Positions 17,156 through 26,396 of a stretch of DNA of 64,000 nucleotides are shown here, in pieces. Position numbers and translations under genes: made by a program. Below the pieces are notes generated by a model. The model saw nothing but the letters and a program-made list of their open reading frames with translations, was not told the DNA's origin and searched no databases. Every line of letters starts with the position of its first letter. Within the stretch, counting starts at the first letter, position 1. The stretch is from Gordonia soli NBRC 108243 (lineage in GTDB: Bacteria > Actinomycetota > Actinomycetes > Mycobacteriales > Mycobacteriaceae), in contig NZ_BANX01000011.1 in assembly GCF_000334455.1 (NCBI RefSeq), positions 372,001-436,000 of the forward strand, written 5' to 3'.

Positions 17156-17196
17156 ACGACTGCGGGATCGGCCACACCGGCCGATCCCGCAGTCGT
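17156..17196. terminator. Strong hairpin after the cyp125 operon
   Basis: A perfect 18-bp stem (17156-17173 with 17179-17196, core CTGCGGGATCGGCC) and a 5-base loop, 15 bp after the stop of the leftward NTF2-like gene and before the start of the AhpD-like gene. Confidence 0.85.
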
Positions 17197-17210
17197 CTCA
17201 GTCGTCCGCC

Positions 17211-17660
17211 TCAGGCGGGTCGAACGGAGTTGATCGTCTTCTCCACTTCCCAGAAGGCCCGCAACGCAGCCATTTTCCCGTCGGGTGCCGCACGGTAGGT
17301 GAACACCCCGTGCGCCTCGGAGATGTGCCCTGCGATGTGGGTCACGATCTTGCCGACGTAGGCGACCTCGTTGCCGCAGATGATCTCCGAGTCGAACACG
17401 AACTCGATGCTCTCGGTGGTCGCGATCGACTTGTCCCAGAACTCGGCGATCTGGTCGTGCCCGTGGAATCCCTTGCCCTCGGGGTCGAACATCGACGGCC
17501 CGACCGGATCCTCCACGGAACCGTCAGCGGCGAAGTTCGCCACCCACGCGTCCTTGTCGCGTGCGGCGACGAGTTCGCGTGAGCGTCGGCCGGCGACCAC
17601 CGCGGGATGATTCTCCCGGTCGATGTTCAGGTAGGCCGGGGCGTCATCCGTGGCGGTCAC
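17211..17660 (-). CDS. NTF2-like/ketosteroid-isomerase-related protein
   Basis: A 149-residue SnoaL/NTF2-fold protein. The N-terminal helix HPAVVAGRRSRELVAARD, the WVANFAADGSVEDPVGPSMF strand with Asp/Asn-type pocket residues, and C-terminal MAALRAFWEV fit ketosteroid isomerase relatives. I take GTG 17660, which overlaps the cyp125 stop (GTGA); this tight coupling implies a shared job with CYP125, for example steroid isomerisation or binding. A canonical KSI Tyr/Asp catalytic pair cannot be confirmed by eye. No equivalent lies beside M. tuberculosis cyp125 as far as I recall. Confidence 0.8.
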   Translation of the reverse strand: MTATDDAPAYLNIDRENHPAVVAGRRSRELVAARDKDAWVANFAADGSVEDPVGPSMFDPEGKGFHGHDQIAEFWDKSIATTESIEFVFDSEIICGNEVAYVGKIVTHIAGHISEAHGVFTYRAAPDGKMAALRAFWEVEKTINSVRPA

Positions 17661-18946
17661 TTGGTGCCGTAATCGACGCGGAGTTCCTTGACACCGTTGA
17701 TCCAGCCGTGACGCAGACGACGCGGCGCCTCCAGCTTGGTGATGTCGGGGACCAGGTCGGCGAGGGCATTGAACATCAGGTTGATCTCCATGCGGGCGAG
17801 GTTGGCGCCGACGCAGAAGTGGGCCCCGTTGCCGCCGAAGCCGACGTGCGGATTCGGGTCGCGGAGGATGTTGAACGAGAACGGGTCGTCGAAGACGTCC
17901 TCGTCGTAGTTCGCGGACCCGTAGAACAGTCCGACCCGCTGCCCCTTCTTGATGTCGACGCCGCCGACCTGGGTGTCGCGCTTGGCGGTGCGCTGGAAGG
18001 TGTTGACCGGCGTCGCCCAGCGGACGATCTCGTCGACCGCGGTGGCGGGGCGCTCCTTCTTGAACAGCTCCCACTGGTCGGGGTTGTCCAGAAATGCGTT
18101 CATGCCGTGGCTGATCGCATTACGGGTGGTCTCGTTGCCCGCGACGGTCAAGAGGATGAAGAAGAAACCGAACTCGGTCTCGTCCAGGGACTGACCGTCG
18201 ATGTCTGCGTTGACCAGGTTCGTGACGATGTCGTCGGCCGGACACTTCCGCCGCTCCTCGGCCATGGTGTATCCGTATCCGAGGATCTCGGCGTTGGCCG
18301 TCTGCGGATCGATCGGGAAGTCCGGATCGTCGGAGTTCATCATCGCGTTGGACCAGTCGAAGAGCTTCTTGCGGTCCGCCTCGGGGACACCGAGGAGATC
18401 GGCGATCGCCAGCAGCGGCAGGTCGACGGCCACATCCTCGACGAAGTCGCCGGTTCCCTGCTCGGCGGCCTTGCTCACGATGGTCCGGGCGGCAGAGTCC
18501 AGCTTGTCCTCGAGAGCCTGCACCGCGCGCGGCGTGAACGCCTTCGACACCAGTTTGCGCAGGCGGGTGTGCTCCGGCGGATCGTGGTTGATCAGCAGAG
18601 CCTTGGTGATCTCGATCTGCTCGGCCGTCATCTCGTCGTCGAACCGCATGATGACGCCGTTGTCGTTGGTCGCCCAGTCGTCGTTGTTCTTGGAGATCTC
18701 ACGAATGTGGGCGTGCTTCGAGATCACCCAGTAGCCTCCATCGTGGAAGCCACCGCCCTTGCCCGGGAGCTGAGCGTTCCACCAGACCGGAGCGGTCTTC
18801 CGCAGCTGCGCGAACTCCTGCACGGGCAGGCCCTGCTCGAGCAGATCGGGGCTGGTGAAATCCCACCCCTCCTGCTGCATGAACGGGCACTTCGCAGCAG
18901 CGTCCCCCGCGTCGGCACCGACCGGGGCACTGTGAGCCTGGGTCAC
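17657..18946 (-). CDS. cyp125: Cytochrome P450 CYP125, steroid C26/27 hydroxylase
   Basis: A 429-residue bacterial P450. Visible motifs: I-helix AGNETTRNA (269-277), K-helix ExxR (E306-R309), and the haem loop FGGNGAHFCVG with Cys378. The N-terminal and substrate-loop sequences resemble CYP125A1, which oxidises the terminal methyl of cholesterol or cholestenone and starts side-chain breakdown. Start GTG 18946 has AAGGTGG just upstream. It is divergent from fadA5, as in Rv3545c/Rv3546, with two near-consensus KstR sites in the 133-bp gap. Electrons may come from FdxD. Confidence 0.94.
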   Translation of the reverse strand: MTQAHSAPVGADAGDAAAKCPFMQQEGWDFTSPDLLEQGLPVQEFAQLRKTAPVWWNAQLPGKGGGFHDGGYWVISKHAHIREISKNNDDWATNDNGVIMRFDDEMTAEQIEITKALLINHDPPEHTRLRKLVSKAFTPRAVQALEDKLDSAARTIVSKAAEQGTGDFVEDVAVDLPLLAIADLLGVPEADRKKLFDWSNAMMNSDDPDFPIDPQTANAEILGYGYTMAEERRKCPADDIVTNLVNADIDGQSLDETEFGFFFILLTVAGNETTRNAISHGMNAFLDNPDQWELFKKERPATAVDEIVRWATPVNTFQRTAKRDTQVGGVDIKKGQRVGLFYGSANYDEDVFDDPFSFNILRDPNPHVGFGGNGAHFCVGANLARMEINLMFNALADLVPDITKLEAPRRLRHGWINGVKELRVDYGTK

Positions 18947-18968
18947 GACACACCACCTTGCTGTAGAT

Positions 18969-18982
18969 AAGAACGTGTTTCA
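18969..18982. promoter_or_regulatory. KstR-like operator on the cyp125 side
   Basis: AAGAACGTGTTTCA matches TnnAACnnGTTnnA except at the first base; 22 bp upstream of the cyp125 start. Confidence 0.78.
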
Positions 18983-19025
18983 GTTTTCATTAGAACACAT
19001 AGTGCCACCCGGCATAGACGGGAAC

Positions 19026-19039
19026 AATAACTTGTTCTA
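19026..19039. promoter_or_regulatory. KstR-like operator on the fadA5 side
   Basis: AATAACTTGTTCTA matches the KstR consensus except at the first base; 40 bp upstream of the fadA5 start. A further half-site (TTAGAACA) lies between the two operators. Confidence 0.78.
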
Positions 19040-19049
19040 ATTTTGGTGA

Positions 19050-20243
<1,194 letters not shown>

Positions 20244-20246
20244 CCC

Positions 20247-20771
20247 GTGGACGCCGACAACCGTCCCGACCAGCTGGACTCGCCGGTCGTCGCCACACTG
20301 ATCAAGTGGGGCTCTCGCGCCAACACGCGCCTGTATCAGGCGACCGGCGGCCGCCTGGGCAAGACCTGGCGGGTGGGTGCAGCGATGCGCAAACCGGTGG
20401 AGGTGTGCTTGCTGACCTCCACCGGACGCAAGAGCGGTCAGCCGCGCACCGTGCCGCTGCTGTTCTTGCGTGACGACGAGCGAGTGGTCGTGGTCGCCTC
20501 GCAGGGCGGCCTGCCGAAGAATCCCGCCTGGTACCACAATGTGGTCGCGAATCCGCAGGTCACCATCCAGATCGGGTCGCAGAAGCTGGACCTGCACGCC
20601 CGAGAGGCCGATGACGCCGAGCGCGATCGGCTGTGGCCGCGGCTGGTGGAGTTGTACGCCGACTTCGACACCTACTCGGCGTGGACCGACCGACGCATCC
20701 CGGTCATCATCTGCGAGCCCGCTGCGCGCGGGGCCGACGATCTCGTCGAACGGGACGCCGACACACCGTAG
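20247..20771 (+). CDS. Deazaflavin (F420)-dependent nitroreductase-family protein, Ddn-like
   Basis: A 174-residue split-barrel protein of the F420H(2)-dependent Ddn/DUF385 family. Typical features are RKSGQPRTVPLLFLRDDERVVVVAS, the KNPAWYHNVVANPQV segment that contacts the cofactor, and the late YADFDTYSAWTDRRIPV. It occupies the position of Rv3547 (Ddn) directly after fadA5, starts at GTG 20247 three bases downstream, and is probably co-transcribed. Ddn relatives reduce quinones and enones, so a menaquinone or steroid-enone substrate is plausible. Confidence 0.85.
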   Translation: MDADNRPDQLDSPVVATLIKWGSRANTRLYQATGGRLGKTWRVGAAMRKPVEVCLLTSTGRKSGQPRTVPLLFLRDDERVVVVASQGGLPKNPAWYHNVVANPQVTIQIGSQKLDLHAREADDAERDRLWPRLVELYADFDTYSAWTDRRIPVIICEPAARGADDLVERDADTP

Positions 20772-20781
20772 AACAGGCGCA

Positions 20782-20811
20782 GGTCGGGGCACCCCTCACA
20801 GTGCCCCGACC
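20782..20811. terminator. Terminator hairpin between ddn-like gene and fadD8-like gene
   Basis: A perfect 11-bp stem GGTCGGGGCAC/GTGCCCCGACC with an 8-base loop, in the 78-bp gap between convergent genes. Confidence 0.8.
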
Positions 20812-20849
20812 GCGCCTCCGCGCCGACCGGTGAAAGTCGGCTGCGGGTC

Positions 20850-22490
20850 TCATCCGACGCTGCGGTCGCTCGACTCCCAATACTGCGCCCGCAGCGCCTT
20901 CTTGTCCGGCTTTCCGAGTGCAGTCAGTGGAAGTGACTCGGTGAACACCACCTTCTTGGGCGACTGCACGGCACCCTTCCGGTCCTTCACGGCCTGCTGG
21001 ATCTCGGCCGTGACCCGATCCTTGGCGGCATCGTCCTGGTCGGCGTCCGAGCGCAGCACCACAACGGCGGTGACGGCCTCGCCCCATTTGTCGTCGGGTA
21101 CTCCGATCACGCCCACCTGGCCGACGGACGGATGCTCGGCGACCACATCCTCCACCTCGCGGGGGAAGACGTTGAACCCGCCGGTCACGATCATGTCCTT
21201 GGTGCGGTCGACGATGTACCAGAAGCCGTCGGCGTCCTCACGTGCCACGTCACCGGTGCGGAGCCATCCGTCCTTGAAGGTGTCCGCGGTCTGCTCGGGC
21301 AGACCCCAGTAACCGCCTGCGAGCAATGGACCGGCGACGCAGATCTCACCGGGCTCGCCCTGCGCCACCGGCTTGTCGTCGGGCCCGAGCAGCGCAGTCC
21401 GCAGGAACGCCGACGGTCGACCGCAGCTGCTGAGTCGTCGATGGTCGTCGTCACCGGTCGGATGGTCGCGCTTGGCGAGATAGCTGATCACCATCGGCGC
21501 CTCGGACTGTCCGTAGTACTGCGCGAAGATCGGGCCGAATCGCTCGATGGCCTCGGCCAGCCGCACCGGGTTGATTGCCGATGCCCCGTAGTAGACGGTC
21601 TCCAGCGACGACAGGTCGCGAGTGCGCGAGTCCGGATGGTCCATCAGGGCGTAGAGCATCGACGGGACCAGCATGGTCGCGGTGATGCGCTCTTCCTCGA
21701 TGGTGCGCAGGACCTCGGCCGGGTCGAACTTGCCGAGCACCACCATCGAGCCGCCCTTGATCAGCGTCGGCACGAAGAAGGCCGCGCCCGCATGCGAGAG
21801 CGGGGTACACATCAGGAACCGCGGATTCTCCGGCCATTCCCATTCCGACAGCTGTATCTGCGTCATGGTCGACATCGCCCGAGCCGTGCCGATGACGCCC
21901 TTGGGCTTACCGGTGGTGCCGCCGGTGTAAGTGATCGACACGACGTGATCCGGCGAGAGTTCCGCTGCCACCAAGGGTTTCGGCTCGAAGAGGTCGGCTT
22001 CGGCGATGACGTCGCGGCCGTGTGCCGACAGTTCGTCGGGCACCGGGCCCAGCGTCAGGACCTGCTTGAGGCTCGGGACCTTGTCGAGCAACGCCACCGC
22101 CCGCTCCACGAACATCGGCACGGGGTCGATGACGAGCGTCGTCACGCCGGCGTCGGAGAGCACGTAGGCGTGGTCGTCGAGTGATCCGAGCGGGTGCAGC
22201 GCGGTGCGCCGCCAGCCCTGTGTCTGACCGGCGCCGATCACCAGCAGGACCTCCGGCCGGTTCAGCGACAACAGGCCGACTGCGGTGCCCGAGCCGGCCC
22301 CGAGGGACTCGAACGCCTGGATGTAGCGACTGATGGCGGCGGCCATCTCGCCACCGGTCAGCTCTGCGTCACCGAGGACGAGGACGTTGCGCTCGGCGTG
22401 CCGCTTGAGCGCGGCCACCATCAGGTCGCCCAGGTGGGTGCCGCCGCGCAGATGATCGAACTCGGACTGACTCTGGAGTGCATCGGTCAT
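20850..22490 (-). CDS. fadD8: FadD8-like acyl-CoA ligase
   Basis: A 546-residue AMP-forming ligase. [44 protein letters not shown] and VDRTKDMIVTGGFNVFPREVE are visible, and the overall sequence resembles mycobacterial FadD8 (recalled, not searched). The acyl substrate is unknown. A KstR-like site (22502-22515) overlaps the promoter 12 bp upstream of ATG 22490, with no clear ribosome-binding site, suggesting a short-leader or leaderless transcript and membership of the sterol regulon. Convergent with the Ddn-like gene. Confidence 0.82.
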   Translation of the reverse strand: MTDALQSQSEFDHLRGGTHLGDLMVAALKRHAERNVLVLGDAELTGGEMAAAISRYIQAFESLGAGSGTAVGLLSLNRPEVLLVIGAGQTQGWRRTALHPLGSLDDHAYVLSDAGVTTLVIDPVPMFVERAVALLDKVPSLKQVLTLGPVPDELSAHGRDVIAEADLFEPKPLVAAELSPDHVVSITYTGGTTGKPKGVIGTARAMSTMTQIQLSEWEWPENPRFLMCTPLSHAGAAFFVPTLIKGGSMVVLGKFDPAEVLRTIEEERITATMLVPSMLYALMDHPDSRTRDLSSLETVYYGASAINPVRLAEAIERFGPIFAQYYGQSEAPMVISYLAKRDHPTGDDDHRRLSSCGRPSAFLRTALLGPDDKPVAQGEPGEICVAGPLLAGGYWGLPEQTADTFKDGWLRTGDVAREDADGFWYIVDRTKDMIVTGGFNVFPREVEDVVAEHPSVGQVGVIGVPDDKWGEAVTAVVVLRSDADQDDAAKDRVTAEIQQAVKDRKGAVQSPKKVVFTESLPLTALGKPDKKALRAQYWESSDRSVG

Positions 22491-22501
22491 GCTCTACAGA
22501 C

Positions 22502-22515
22502 TAGGACGTGTTACA
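22502..22515. promoter_or_regulatory. KstR-like operator before fadD8-like gene
   Basis: TAGGACGTGTTACA fits TnnAACnnGTTnnA with one substitution (GAC for AAC), 12 bp upstream of the leftward ligase start. Confidence 0.65.
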
Positions 22516-22591
22516 GAAGTACGGAAGACATACCCCCGAAATGGCGTCGTTGACATGCTGTTTCTATCCACAGGCCGCCATCAGCGCATGT

Positions 22592-22605
22592 AAGAACATG
22601 TTCTA
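22592..22605. promoter_or_regulatory. KstR-like palindrome before GyrA-tower/GNAT gene
   Basis: AAGAACATGTTCTA differs from the consensus only at the first base; its core AGAACATGTTCT is a perfect 12-bp palindrome. It is 113 bp upstream of the rightward gene and 102 bp upstream of the leftward ligase, so either could be its target. Confidence 0.65.
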
Positions 22606-22717
22606 ATTATATGCAGCGGCCGTCGGCAAGAGCCGTGAGCCGGGAGCCCCGCGGACCGGCGTCGCGTTTCCCGTCGAGCACACGCGGACATCGTCGCGCT
22701 CCATTAGGATTCGGAGC

Positions 22718-23374
22718 ATGACCGATCTCGACCGCACGGCCCAGCGCCGCGACATCACCGACGCCCTCCTCACCGCCCTCGAGCGCCGCCACGAGGTCCT
22801 CGACGCCATCGTCGAGGCCGACGACCGGACCGCAGCAGTCGCCGCCATCGCCACCCTCCTGGGCAAGTCGCAGCTCGGCGCCGAAGCCGTGCTCGGCATG
22901 TCCCTGGACCAGCTGACCAAGGACGAGCGCCGCAAGAACCAGGCCGAACTCGACGACCTGAACTCGTCGATCACCTTCACGCTCGCCGAGCGTCCCGCTA
23001 GCAGTGGCGACAATCTCGACCTGCGTCCGTTCTCCGCCGATGCCGACGCCGACCTGTTCGGGGTCCGCACCCAGGAACTGGGTGTCGCGGGCGACGGATC
23101 GGGTCAACCGGCCGGCGACCTCGGCGACGAGCTGACCAAGGCAACCGACCGGGTGGCCGCAGAGGAGGCCGTGTGGCTGGTCGCCCTCGAGGGACCGACC
23201 AAGGTCGGCTTCGTCTTCGGCGAACTGACCGACGGCGAGATCGACGTCCGGATCTGGATTCATCCCGACCATCGCAAGCACGGTTACGGTACTGCCGCAC
23301 TGCGGAAGTCGCGCTCGGAGATGGCCGCGTACTTCCCCGGTGTACCGATGGTGGTGCGCGCGCCCGGCGCCTGA
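22718..23374 (+). CDS. GyrA-tower-like coiled coil fused to a GNAT-like domain
   Basis: A 218-residue protein not assigned to a known function. Residues about 10-85 (DALLTALERRHEVLDAIVEA ... LGAEAVLGMSLDQLTKDERR) resemble the helical tower/C-gate segment of DNA gyrase or topoisomerase IV subunit A. Residues about 150-210 look like a short GNAT acetyltransferase, with VWLVALEG, a beta-strand pair, then the acetyl-CoA motif HRKHGYGTAAL (R-x-x-G-x-G, 186-191). No gyrase catalytic Tyr or C-terminal pinwheel is present. It stands alone between fadD8-like and a terminator, with a KstR-like site upstream. Confidence 0.7.
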   Translation: MTDLDRTAQRRDITDALLTALERRHEVLDAIVEADDRTAAVAAIATLLGKSQLGAEAVLGMSLDQLTKDERRKNQAELDDLNSSITFTLAERPASSGDNLDLRPFSADADADLFGVRTQELGVAGDGSGQPAGDLGDELTKATDRVAAEEAVWLVALEGPTKVGFVFGELTDGEIDVRIWIHPDHRKHGYGTAALRKSRSEMAAYFPGVPMVVRAPGA

Positions 23375-23414
23375 CCGCGAGGTCGCCACGTCAGGAGGTC
23401 GGCCGAACAGCGAC

Positions 23415-23451
23415 GAATGCGCCCGGATGCTCTGAGCATCCGGGCGCATTC
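23415..23451. terminator. Bidirectional terminator, 17-bp perfect stem
   Basis: 23415-23431 pairs perfectly with 23435-23451 around a CTG loop, followed by CCCCTTCTC. It lies between the convergent GNAT-like and NTF2-like genes and separates the KstR and KstR2 halves of the window. Confidence 0.9.
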
Positions 23452-23475
23452 CCCTTCTCAAGGCCATGCGTCTAC

Positions 23476-23859
23476 TCAGGGCACGCGACGCGGGGGGCCG
23501 AAACGCGCGACGATGGCGCGGATGCGATCGTCCTCGTCCACCACGAACGTCTCCCTGACCTCCGCGGCCAGGGACAGGGCCTTCGGTCGGACGTGCACCA
23601 GGTACCGCGTCGCGACCGAATGACCGTCGACGGTCGCGCTGAACTCGCTGATCCGATGGATCAGCCGGAACTGCGGCCCCCGCGCGAGACTGCGGAGGAT
23701 GTGCGGACCGTTGCGGCCGGTCTTGAGACCGAACTCGACCCTGGTGCAGTCCGGATGCACCGAGACATCGCCGGCGTCGTGACTGACCAGCGCGTCCACG
23801 TAGGCGCGCGCCGCGGCCACCCGTCGGTCGGCGGATGCCGAGCCGTGATCAGCGGGCAC
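23476..23859 (-). CDS. Small NTF2-like protein of unknown function
   Basis: A 127-residue protein with an NTF2/SnoaL-like layout: an N-terminal helix (RRVAAARAYVDALVSHDAGDVSVHPDCTRVEFG), a strand-rich middle (ISEFSATVDGHSVATRYLVHV) and a C-terminal strand with FVVDEDDRIRAIVARFGPP. It starts at GTG 23859, overlapping the upstream SDR gene by 11 bp, so it is the last gene of the leftward SDR operon. A steroid-CoA isomerase, hydratase or binding role is possible but not shown. Confidence 0.7.
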   Translation of the reverse strand: MPADHGSASADRRVAAARAYVDALVSHDAGDVSVHPDCTRVEFGLKTGRNGPHILRSLARGPQFRLIHRISEFSATVDGHSVATRYLVHVRPKALSLAAEVRETFVVDEDDRIRAIVARFGPPRRVP

Positions 23860-24745
23860 CGTAGACCGGCATCGGAACCGGCGCCTTCGTCAGGATCTCC
23901 TCGACCACTGGTCCGAGCTCACTCGGCTCCCACCGGGAACCCTTGTCGCTCTCCGCGCTTCGTTGCCACCCGTCGGCGACGGAGATCTTGCCGCCCTCCA
24001 CCTCGAACACCCGGCCGGTCACCGACCCCGATTCGAGAGACCCGAGCCAGACGACCAGCGGTGAGACGTTGGCCGGGTCCATCGCGTCGAAGGAACCGTC
24101 GGCGGGTGCTGCCATCTGGGCCGCCATGGCCTCGCCGGCACCCATCGTCATCTGCGTCCGGGCGGCGGGGGCGATCGCGTTCACGGTGACACCGTAGCCG
24201 CCCAACTCGGCGGCCGCCTGGACCGTCAGCGCCGCGATCCCGGCCTTCGCCGACGCATAGTTGCCCTGGCCGACCGAGCCGTACAGTCCCGCACCGGAAC
24301 TGGTGTTCACGATCCGCGCCTGTGGCTGGTCACCCGCCTTGGACTGCGCACGCCAGTACGCTCCGGCATGCCGGAGCGTCGCGAAATGTCCCTTGAGGTG
24401 CACGCGGATCACCGCATCCCATTCGTCCTCCGACATCGACACCAGCATCCGGTCACGCACGAAACCCGCGTTGTTGACCAGGATGTCGAGTCGGCCGAAC
24501 TCGCGGACCGCGGTGTCGACCAGTCGGGCCGCGCCGTCCCAGTCGGCGACGTCGGCGGAGTCGACCACCGCCGAGCCCCCGGCCGCGACGATCTCCTCGA
24601 CGACCGCGCCGGCCGCGTCGGCCGCGAAATCGTTGACGACCACCCGGGCGCCGTCGGCGGCGAAGGCCAGCGCGTGCGCGCGCCCGATCCCCTGCCCGGC
24701 GCCGGTCACGATCGCGACGCGTCCCTCGTTCAGCTTGGTACCCAA
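23849..24745 (-). CDS. SDR-family dehydrogenase, Rv3548c-like
   Basis: A 298-residue short-chain dehydrogenase with TGAGQGIGR (about 13-21), NNAGFVRDRM, the NTSSGAGLYG Ser region and YASAK. It is clearly similar to Hsd4A in this window (both have VRDRML, RVHLKGHF/RVHLRGHF and AYWRAQSK-like stretches), so the two are paralogues. The start appears to be TTG 24745, because GAGGAG precedes it and no ATG or GTG is better placed. It is the second gene of a KstR2-type transcript. Likely acts on a hydroxyacyl-CoA of ring C/D or side-chain breakdown. Confidence 0.85.
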   Translation of the reverse strand: MGTKLNEGRVAIVTGAGQGIGRAHALAFAADGARVVVNDFAADAAGAVVEEIVAAGGSAVVDSADVADWDGAARLVDTAVREFGRLDILVNNAGFVRDRMLVSMSEDEWDAVIRVHLKGHFATLRHAGAYWRAQSKAGDQPQARIVNTSSGAGLYGSVGQGNYASAKAGIAALTVQAAAELGGYGVTVNAIAPAARTQMTMGAGEAMAAQMAAPADGSFDAMDPANVSPLVVWLGSLESGSVTGRVFEVEGGKISVADGWQRSAESDKGSRWEPSELGPVVEEILTKAPVPMPVYGAR

Positions 24746-24774
24746 CGTTTCTCCTCTTCCGACTCCGGATGGTC

Positions 24775-25551
24775 CTAGACGTCGTTGCCTGCGGTGGCCG
24801 CCTGCAGGAAGGCGGGCTTCTCACCACCACCGTGCACGGTCAGGGTGGAGCCGCTGACGTACGCGGCCAGTGGCGAGAGCAGGAAGGCGACCGCGTTCCC
24901 GACGTCCACCGGCGACGCCAGCCGCCCCATCGGGATGGTGCTGCCGACTGCTGCGATGCCGTCGGCGTCGCCGTAGTGCAACTGCGACTGTTCGGTCTCG
25001 ACGGGTCCGGCCACCACGGAGTTGACCCGCACCCGAGGCGCCCACTCGACGGCCAGCGACCCCATCAGGTTGTCCAGACCGGCCTTGGCCGCGCCATAGG
25101 CGGAGGTCCCCGGCGACGGCCGGTGGCCGCTCACGCTGGACACGTTGACGATGACCCCGCCGTCGTCCTGGGTCTGCATCACCGCGTTGGCCGCCCGCGC
25201 GACGATCAACGGCGCCAACAGGTTCAGCTCGACGATCTTGCCCGCGAACCGGTTGGATGCGTCCGCGGCCAGGGCGAAGGGCGAGCCGCCCGCGTTGTTC
25301 ACCACACCGTCCAGCCGACCGTGGCGCGCCACGATGCCCTCGACCATCGCGGCGACGGCATCTTCGTCACGCACGTCGCAGGCGACGACATCGACGTCGG
25401 CACCATCGGCGGGCGTGCGTGCGCAGACCACGGGGACCGCGCCGAGACCCGCGAGCACCGCACTGATTCCGGCTCCGACGCCGCGGACACCACCCGTGAC
25501 CAGGACGACCTTCTTCTCCAGGCCGAGATCGATGCCACCGTCGCCGTACAT
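24775..25551 (-). CDS. SDR-family dehydrogenase, Rv3549c-like
   Basis: A 258-residue short-chain dehydrogenase from ATG 25551; an in-frame ATG at 25572 lies inside the operator and is less likely. Motifs: VTGGVRGVGAG for NAD(P) binding, NNAGGSPF, NVSSVSGHRPSPG and YGAAK. It is the first gene of the leftward unit opposite echA20, under the KstR2 site at 25572-25585, the same arrangement as Rv3549c/Rv3550. Substrate unproved. Confidence 0.85.
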   Translation of the reverse strand: MYGDGGIDLGLEKKVVLVTGGVRGVGAGISAVLAGLGAVPVVCARTPADGADVDVVACDVRDEDAVAAMVEGIVARHGRLDGVVNNAGGSPFALAADASNRFAGKIVELNLLAPLIVARAANAVMQTQDDGGVIVNVSSVSGHRPSPGTSAYGAAKAGLDNLMGSLAVEWAPRVRVNSVVAGPVETEQSQLHYGDADGIAAVGSTIPMGRLASPVDVGNAVAFLLSPLAAYVSGSTLTVHGGGEKPAFLQAATAGNDV

Positions 25552-25571
25552 GGGTGCTACCCTACCAAACA

Positions 25572-25585
25572 ACCAAGCACTTGCT
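25572..25585. promoter_or_regulatory. KstR2 operator between SDR operon and echA20
   Basis: ACCAAGCACTTGCT fits the KstR2 consensus AnCAAGnnCTTGnT at every fixed position. It serves the divergent pair, 21 bp from the SDR start and 28 bp from the echA20 start. Confidence 0.92.
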
Positions 25586-25613
25586 TGGTTGAGCCACGAG
25601 GAAAGGGGCTGGT

Positions 25614-26396
25614 GTGCCCATCACCACGACACGATCCGACACCGGGATCGTGACCGTCACCGTGGACTTCCCGCCGGTCAACGCCTTGCCGTCGGCGGCG
25701 TGGTTCGAGCTGGGCGAGACCATCCTGAGCGTGGGCGCCGACCCCGGCACCCGGGTCGTGATCCTCCGAGCCGAGGGTCGGGGGTTCAATGCGGGCGTCG
25801 ACATCAAAGAGATGCAGGCCACCGAGGGCTTCGACGCGCTCATCGGCGCGAACCGCGGCTGCGCGGTCGCGTTCGGCGCCGTCTACGACTGCGCGGTCCC
25901 GGTCATCGTGGCCGTCAACGGATTCTGCGTCGGTGGCGGAATCGGCCTGGTCGGCAACGCCGACGTCATCGTCGCCTCCGACGACGCCGTCTTCGGCCTA
26001 CCGGAGGTCGACCGCGGCGCGTTGGGTGCCGCAACACATCTCGCTCGCCTGGTGCCTCAGCATCTGATGCGGACGCTGTACTACACGGCGCAGAACGTCA
26101 CCGCGCAGCAGCTCGAGCACTTCGGCTCCGTCTACCGTGTCGTGCCGCGCGAGGAGCTGCTCGATGCGGCCCTCGACATCGCCGAGAAGATCGCCGCCAA
26201 GGACACCCGTGTGATCCGGGCGGCCAAGGAAGCGATCAACGGCATCGATCCGGTCGACGTCAAGACCAGCTACCGACTCGAGCAGGGCTACACCTTCGAA
26301 CTCAACCTGGCCGGGGTGTCCGACGAGCACCGGGACGCATTCGTGACCACCGGCAAACCTGCCACCACCGGCACCGGCGCGAGAGGAGAGGCCTGA
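25614..26396 (+). CDS. echA20: Ring-opening crotonase EchA20
   Basis: A 260-residue crotonase-fold protein: VILRAEGRGFNAGVDIKEMQ oxyanion-hole strand and GFCVGGGIGLVGNADVIVAS are visible. In the KstR2 pathway EchA20 performs the hydrolytic opening of a cyclic dione-type CoA thioester (HIEC-CoA) derived from steroid rings C/D. GTG 25614 follows GAGGAAAGG. First gene of the tightly coupled echA20-ipdA-ipdB-ipdC operon; its TGA overlaps the ipdA ATG. Confidence 0.9.
   Translation: MPITTTRSDTGIVTVTVDFPPVNALPSAAWFELGETILSVGADPGTRVVILRAEGRGFNAGVDIKEMQATEGFDALIGANRGCAVAFGAVYDCAVPVIVAVNGFCVGGGIGLVGNADVIVASDDAVFGLPEVDRGALGAATHLARLVPQHLMRTLYYTAQNVTAQQLEHFGSVYRVVPREELLDAALDIAEKIAAKDTRVIRAAKEAINGIDPVDVKTSYRLEQGYTFELNLAGVSDEHRDAFVTTGKPATTGTGARGEA

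Noticed and set aside
17561..18970. 469-codon plus-strand frame across cyp125
   Set aside because: Antisense shadow of a P450 with all signature motifs; no ribosome-binding site or domain.
18989..19002. A third KstR site around TTAGAACACATAG
   Set aside because: Only the left half matches; the GTT half is missing.
24775..25572. ATG 25572 as start of the Rv3549c-like SDR
   Set aside because: It lies within the KstR2 operator and adds seven residues not typical of the family; ATG 25551 is better.
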